Source: Fibrella aestuarina BUZ 2
GTDB taxonomy: Bacteria; Bacteroidota; Bacteroidia; Cytophagales; Spirosomataceae
Direction: 5' to 3'
Assembly: GCF_000331105.1 (NCBI RefSeq)
Contig: NC_020054.1
Location: forward strand, 6,079,815 to 6,143,814
Length of the DNA: 64,000 nt
The notes beneath the pieces were generated by a model that was not told the DNA's origin, made no database searches, and saw nothing but the letters and a program-made list of their open reading frames with translations. Both the position numbers and the translations under genes were made by a program. Below, one piece after another: positions 60,454-64,000 of this stretch; within the stretch, counting starts at the first letter, position 1; every line of letters begins with the position of its first letter.

Positions 60454-61707
60454 ATGATTGTGTTGTTTCGTCGCTGGGTTACGTTTGCCTGGGTATCATT
60501 GCTTATTACGGTTGGCGTCTCCTGTGGCCAGTCTACACAGAACCAACTAAACCGGTCGGCAGCCGAAGTTCGCAATTGTGCCGAAGATCAGGTCGTTTCT
60601 CCGAAAGAAGAAGCCGACCTAAGGCGGGCCATCCGAGCCGACGAAAAACGGCAGCGCATTGAAGCGATCATGCAGCAAAAGGTGCGTGAGGGGCTGAATG
60701 GTAACGTGCTTATTGCCCAGAAGGGTATCGTGCTCTACAAGCACTGTTTCGGCTTCTCCCATTTTGAGAAAAACGCCCGCGACTCGCTGGTCGCGCAGTC
60801 AAAGTTTCAGTTGGCCTCGCTCTCAAAGACCTTTACGGCGGTAGCTGTTCTTAAACTGCAGGAGTTGGGCAAAATCAATTTTACCGATTCTATCCAGCAG
60901 TTTTACCCGGATTTCCCGTATCACGGCATCACGGTTCGTGACCTGCTGAGCCATCGGAGTGGTTTACCCAACTATGTGTATTCCTTCGATGATAGCATGA
61001 AGGTGAATTACTACCGGAAAAACCCAAAAATTCCGACCAATGCCGATATCATGCACTGGTTCGCGACGGTGAAGCCGACCCCGAAACGGTACAACGTACC
61101 TGGCCGCGGTTTCTCCTACAACAACACCAATTACATGGTGCTGGCGGCCATTGTCGAGAAGGTTACCAAGCAGCCTTTCGAGGAGTACCTGCGTCGAAGC
61201 ATCTTTCTCCCATTGGGTATGCATGATACCTACGTCGCTACGACCAAAAATGATTCGATCAATCAGTATCGGACGGCGGGTTATCAGTGGAACCGACGTA
61301 TTCCGAAGGATTACTTCGATGATGTTGTAGGCGATAAAGGCGTCTATTCAACCATCGATGATCTGTTCCGATGGTATCGCGCTTTGAACGGCGACTGCCT
61401 GCTCTCGCGCAAGACCTTGGCCGAGGCATTTGTGCCGAGAAGTTTTGAAAAGAAAGGAGCCAAGAATTATGGGTACGGCTTCCGCATGCAGTTGAATGCG
61501 CTCAATCAGCCCGAATTCATCTATCATACAGGCTGGTGGAAAGGCTATAACACGATGTTCTGGTTCAGCCCGAAAGATGAGTATGTTATTATCATCCTGG
61601 GCAACCGATTTAACCGAACCGTCTACGGCATTAAGGAATTGATCAATGTGCTTCACGACAACGACAAGCCAATTACAGAGGATGTCAGCGGTGAGGTAGA
61701 GATCTAA
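60454..61707 (+). CDS. Class C beta-lactamase-family serine hydrolase (lipoprotein)
   Basis: A 417-residue exported hydrolase. Lipobox VSC near residue 24 suggests lipid anchoring. Penicillin-binding-like motifs are present: Ser122-x-x-Lys125 (ASLSKTF), Tyr222-Asn-Asn (FSYNNTNYM) and His-Thr-Gly near the C-terminus (YHTGWWKGYN). The family includes D-amino-acid peptidases, esterases and class C beta-lactamases; activity on antibiotics cannot be inferred. It may act on cell-wall peptides. A GTG two codons earlier is a possible alternative start. A terminator overlaps the gap to the next gene. Confidence 0.9.
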   Translation: MIVLFRRWVTFAWVSLLITVGVSCGQSTQNQLNRSAAEVRNCAEDQVVSPKEEADLRRAIRADEKRQRIEAIMQQKVREGLNGNVLIAQKGIVLYKHCFGFSHFEKNARDSLVAQSKFQLASLSKTFTAVAVLKLQELGKINFTDSIQQFYPDFPYHGITVRDLLSHRSGLPNYVYSFDDSMKVNYYRKNPKIPTNADIMHWFATVKPTPKRYNVPGRGFSYNNTNYMVLAAIVEKVTKQPFEEYLRRSIFLPLGMHDTYVATTKNDSINQYRTAGYQWNRRIPKDYFDDVVGDKGVYSTIDDLFRWYRALNGDCLLSRKTLAEAFVPRSFEKKGAKNYGYGFRMQLNALNQPEFIYHTGWWKGYNTMFWFSPKDEYVIIILGNRFNRTVYGIKELINVLHDNDKPITEDVSGEVEI

Positions 61708-61711
61708 TTGC

Positions 61712-61743
61712 AAGGGCTTTGTTGTTCAACAAAGCCCTTTTTT
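61712..61743 (+). terminator. Terminator abutting the esterase start codon
   Basis: AAGGGCTTTGTTG (61712-61724), loop TT, and its exact complement (61727-61739) form a perfect 13-bp stem, followed by a T-run ending at 61743. The next gene's ATG begins at 61744, so no room is left for a separate ribosome site. Confidence 0.9.
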
Positions 61744-62661
61744 ATGGTCTCATCTCTGCTTCGCCTGGCGGCAACCTGCTGCCTACTACCCCTCACTACG
61801 ATGGCGCAGGAAGTACTTCCACTATGGCCCGCCAATGCCATTCCAAATAACAAGCCCAACATTACGCTCACCGAAACCAGCGCCACGGAAGGCGGTATTC
61901 TTCGGATCAGCAACGTGACAGTGCCTACATTGGCGGTTTATCGCCCTGCTAAACAGGCCTCGCCGGTGTCGGTGCTGGTTTGCCCGGGGGGCGGGTATTC
62001 TATTCTGGCGGCTAGTCACGAAGGAGCCGACATCGCGCGCTGGTTTACCGATCGGGGCATCACGGCCTTTGTGCTCAAGTATCGGCTCCCCGACGAACGT
62101 ACCCAGACCAACCCCCACGAAGTGCCCCTGAACGACGCCGTTCAGGCAATGCGATTGATTCGGCAGCGGGCTGGCCAGTATAGCATTGATCCGAACCAGA
62201 TCGGGGTTATGGGCTTTTCGGCCGGGGGACATCTGGCTTCTACCCTTGCTACTCATACCGTTCAGGGCCCACATGCAGCGCCCGACGCCAAGCCTAATTT
62301 TGCCATTCTGATGTACCCGGTCGTTACTTTTGGCGAGAAGGCGCATGGCGGTTCGCGGGATAAGCTGCTGGGTACGTTGAAAGCCGACCCGGCCATGATC
62401 GAGTTGTATTCCAACGAAAAGCAGGTCTCGGCCCAAACACCACCCACGTTTCTGGTACATTCGATGGACGACAAGGCCGTGCCTGTCGAAAATAGCATCG
62501 GTTTCTACCTCGCTTGCCTGAAACAGAACGTACCTGCCGAGATGCACCTCTACCCTACCGGCGGCCACGGGTACGCTCTCCGCACCAAACCCGGCGAATC
62601 GGTGTCAGGTTGGCCCGTCGCGCTGGAAAACTGGTTGAAAACAATTGGGACTAAGCGTTAA
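61744..62661 (+). CDS. Secreted alpha/beta-hydrolase (esterase/acetylxylan-esterase-like)
   Basis: A 305-residue exported esterase (signal about 1-22, ending TTMAQ). The oxyanion region VLVCPGGGYSILAASHEG, nucleophile Ser159 (MGFSAGGHLAS), acid Asp242 or Asp243 (HSMDDKAVP) and His275 (GGHGYAL) make a complete triad. The family includes enzymes that remove acetyl groups from plant polysaccharides, plausible in a Sus-bearing genome. The frame opens 12 codons earlier in the terminator stem; ATG 61744 starts the signal peptide. Confidence 0.93.
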   Translation: MVSSLLRLAATCCLLPLTTMAQEVLPLWPANAIPNNKPNITLTETSATEGGILRISNVTVPTLAVYRPAKQASPVSVLVCPGGGYSILAASHEGADIARWFTDRGITAFVLKYRLPDERTQTNPHEVPLNDAVQAMRLIRQRAGQYSIDPNQIGVMGFSAGGHLASTLATHTVQGPHAAPDAKPNFAILMYPVVTFGEKAHGGSRDKLLGTLKADPAMIELYSNEKQVSAQTPPTFLVHSMDDKAVPVENSIGFYLACLKQNVPAEMHLYPTGGHGYALRTKPGESVSGWPVALENWLKTIGTKR

Positions 62662-63002
62662 GCCCCAACCCACCTACAAAACGCTTATCGTTACCGCATT
62701 TCCATCGGTAAGCCTCCGGCTTCAAAGCCCGTATGCCAGCCACAACGTCCTCGTGGCTAGCCTACGGGCTTTGTGTTATTGTGCCCCTGCTTATTAACTA
62801 ACTATCCCCTTACAATTGAATATATAAACATATTTCACTGTTTGTAACTCAGCCTTTACACAATATAACCTATTTCTCTAGCTCATAGATACCGTTAAAA
62901 ATTTCTTAAAAATGATTTTGACAACATATGTTGAATTTATTACTTGTTGGGGTCATTGTTCAGCGAATTCCTTACTACTCTTACTACTAACGACCCCATT
63001 TT
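62662..63002. other. 341-bp intergenic region with terminator and AT-rich promoter zone
   Basis: The left part holds the 20-bp hairpin at 62724-62772. The right part is AT-rich, with the 12-bp palindrome CAACATATGTTG (62922-62933) about 70 bp before the metallopeptidase gene. No gene was found. Confidence 0.5.
62724..62772 (+). terminator. Hairpin terminator after esterase
   Basis: AAAGCCCGTATGCCAGCCAC (62724-62743) pairs with 62753-62772 with two mismatches over 20 bp. The right side ends TTTGTGTTATTG, a weak T-tract. Confidence 0.75.
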
Positions 63003-63824
63003 ATGACCAGATCAACTATTTACATTTCATCAATCTTACTGGGCGCATTTGCCTTTGCGTGCCAGCCCACCGCCCAAAATGATCTCGCCGCGACCAAAGC
63101 CGAAGAGATTCCGTCGGCGGTAGTTGCCAAAGTAAAAGAGCTGGGATTTAGTACTCAGAATATGAAACGTATCCCCGAAGGCTATCTGGTCGAAGGTGAT
63201 ATCATTCTGGATGACCACGCCCTGGAACAAGGTCATGGCAAACAGGCGAGTCTGCTACGGGTGGGCGACGAAGAGCAATACCGGACAACAGCCCTGGTAG
63301 GCAGTTTGCCGCGCACGATCACGATTAGTGTGTCGAGCAGCCTGCCCTCAGTGTATGTAACGGCGGTCGACGAGATGATCCGTCGGTACAATGCAGAAGG
63401 CCTTCGTATTGCGTTCACGCGCGTGTCGTCGGGTGGAGCCATTCGGTTTACGGCGGCACCGTCTGGCTCGGGGTATCTGGCATCGAGCGGTTTCCCCAGC
63501 GGTGGTAACCCGTACAATCAGGTGCTGGTCAACGTGGGGGCTCTGGGTACCACAACAGGCACAACGCGGGTCAACTATTACGCTACCGTCTTTGCGCACG
63601 AGGTGGGCCACTGCATCGGTTTCCGCCACACCGACTATTACGACCGCTCGATCAGCTGCGGTGGCGCTTATGCCAACGAGGGGGCCAGCAGCGTGGGCGC
63701 TATCCTGATTCCGGGAACGCCATCGTCGGCCGACCTGAGTTCGTGGATGCTGGCTTGCGTAGCTGGCGGACAGAATCGGCCATTCAGCACGAATGACCGC
63801 ACCGCCTTGAATTACCTCTACTAA
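63003..63824 (+). CDS. HEIGH-type zinc metallopeptidase (lipoprotein)
   Basis: A 273-residue exported peptidase. Lipobox FAFAC (Cys20) suggests lipid anchoring. The metzincin-like zinc motif reads FAHEVGHCIGFRHTD, with His199, Glu200, His203 and His209. The preceding FPSGGNPYNQVLVN and the early VEGDIILD segments fit the dual-action HEIGH metallopeptidase family (Myxococcus type). It probably degrades extracellular or predator/prey proteins; the substrate is unknown. It is followed by a strong terminator. Confidence 0.9.
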   Translation: MTRSTIYISSILLGAFAFACQPTAQNDLAATKAEEIPSAVVAKVKELGFSTQNMKRIPEGYLVEGDIILDDHALEQGHGKQASLLRVGDEEQYRTTALVGSLPRTITISVSSSLPSVYVTAVDEMIRRYNAEGLRIAFTRVSSGGAIRFTAAPSGSGYLASSGFPSGGNPYNQVLVNVGALGTTTGTTRVNYYATVFAHEVGHCIGFRHTDYYDRSISCGGAYANEGASSVGAILIPGTPSSADLSSWMLACVAGGQNRPFSTNDRTALNYLY

Positions 63825-63852
63825 CGTATTACTGCGCTGGACAATGCAACTT

Positions 63853-63880
63853 AACCCCGACCGTTTGGTCGGGGTTTTTA
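63853..63880 (+). terminator. Intrinsic terminator of metallopeptidase gene
   Basis: AACCCCGACC (63853-63862), loop GTTT, GGTCGGGGTT (63867-63876), followed by TTTT. Confidence 0.93.
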
Positions 63881-63930
63881 GTTAATTTTTATCCTAAATG
63901 TCGCACTCAGTAAATAGTCATTTAACCATT

Positions 63931-64000
63931 ATGAAGAACCCGTTAAAAAGTGTTGCTTTGTTATGTTACTGCATGAACAAACAACACTTTTCTCCCTTAC
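63931..64000 (+). CDS. Possible start of a further gene (cut by window edge)
   Basis: ATG at 63931 opens a frame of at least 23 codons to the window end (MKNPLKSVALLCYCMNK...). The first residues look like a signal or lipoprotein leader. It is too short to identify. Confidence 0.3.
   Translation, partial: MKNPLKSVALLCYCMNKQHFSPL

Noticed and set aside
62894..62912. GTTAA-like pair upstream of the metallopeptidase gene
   Set aside because: Half-site spacing is off by one or more and the second half reads CTTAA; in an AT-rich tract this is expected by chance.
63943..63957. GTTAAAAAGTGTTGC resembling the tandem box
   Set aside because: The second half-site is broken and it lies inside a possible coding frame.

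Overview
The window looks like a chromosomal segment of a Bacteroidota bacterium of the order Cytophagales, most likely Spirosoma or a close relative. This rests on a SusC/SusD pair, a T9SS-like C-terminal domain, Wzi-type capsule assembly, several perfect Bacteroidota promoter boxes (TAnnTTTG), and GC-rich housekeeping genes. The strain is inferred from gene content only. No rRNA, tRNA, CRISPR array or intact insertion sequence was seen.

Layout. 1-13.4 kb: ilvD (cut by the left edge), a secreted protein, a Rossmann reductase, fabF, a GT4 glycosyltransferase, an HtrA/Do protease, gmd, a SPOR lipoprotein, murB, a ROK kinase, and a PadR regulator followed by two paralogous membrane proteins. 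13.4-22.3 kb: a membrane-tethered HTH/PKD regulator diverges from a susC-susD operon that ends in a large secreted protein; a perfect inverted repeat lies between them. 22.6-30.4 kb: an aerolysin/ETX-type pore-forming protein, a NarL-type two-component operon, a secreted protein with a T9SS-like tail, a MITE-like inverted repeat, and an OmpR-type two-component pair. 30.5-36.9 kb: hemB, pyrC, a small membrane protein, and a leftward histidine cluster (hisH-hisA-GNAT-hisF-hisIE).

37-60.3 kb is a capsule/exopolysaccharide locus: a second GMD-like dehydratase, Wza-type export protein, Wzz-type co-polymerase, flippase, glycosyltransferases, polymerase, three repeat-rich fibre-like secreted proteins, a beta-helix protein, Wzi and a WcaJ-type initiating transferase. 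Its centre (about 41.5-49.9 kb) is much more AT-rich than its flanks and nearly lacks a short motif (GGTACGT/ACGTACC) that is frequent elsewhere, so it was probably acquired. 60.4-64 kb: a serine hydrolase, an esterase, a HEIGH-type metallopeptidase and the start of a possible further gene.

The strongest regulatory observation is a complete-looking his attenuator upstream of hisH: a promoter box, a 20-residue leader peptide with five histidines, an antiterminator segment placed just after its stop codon, and an intrinsic terminator ending 11 nt before hisH. Second is an exact 17-nt GTTAA-N5-GTTAA box upstream of htrA and again between a secreted-protein gene and the OmpR-type two-component operon, which suggests a Cpx-like envelope-stress circuit. 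Third is a 1,076-bp apparently identical C-terminal cassette shared by two fibre-like genes whose N-terminal parts differ, pointing to recent gene conversion or cassette exchange. Many intergenic regions also carry long-stem hairpins of several unrelated families.
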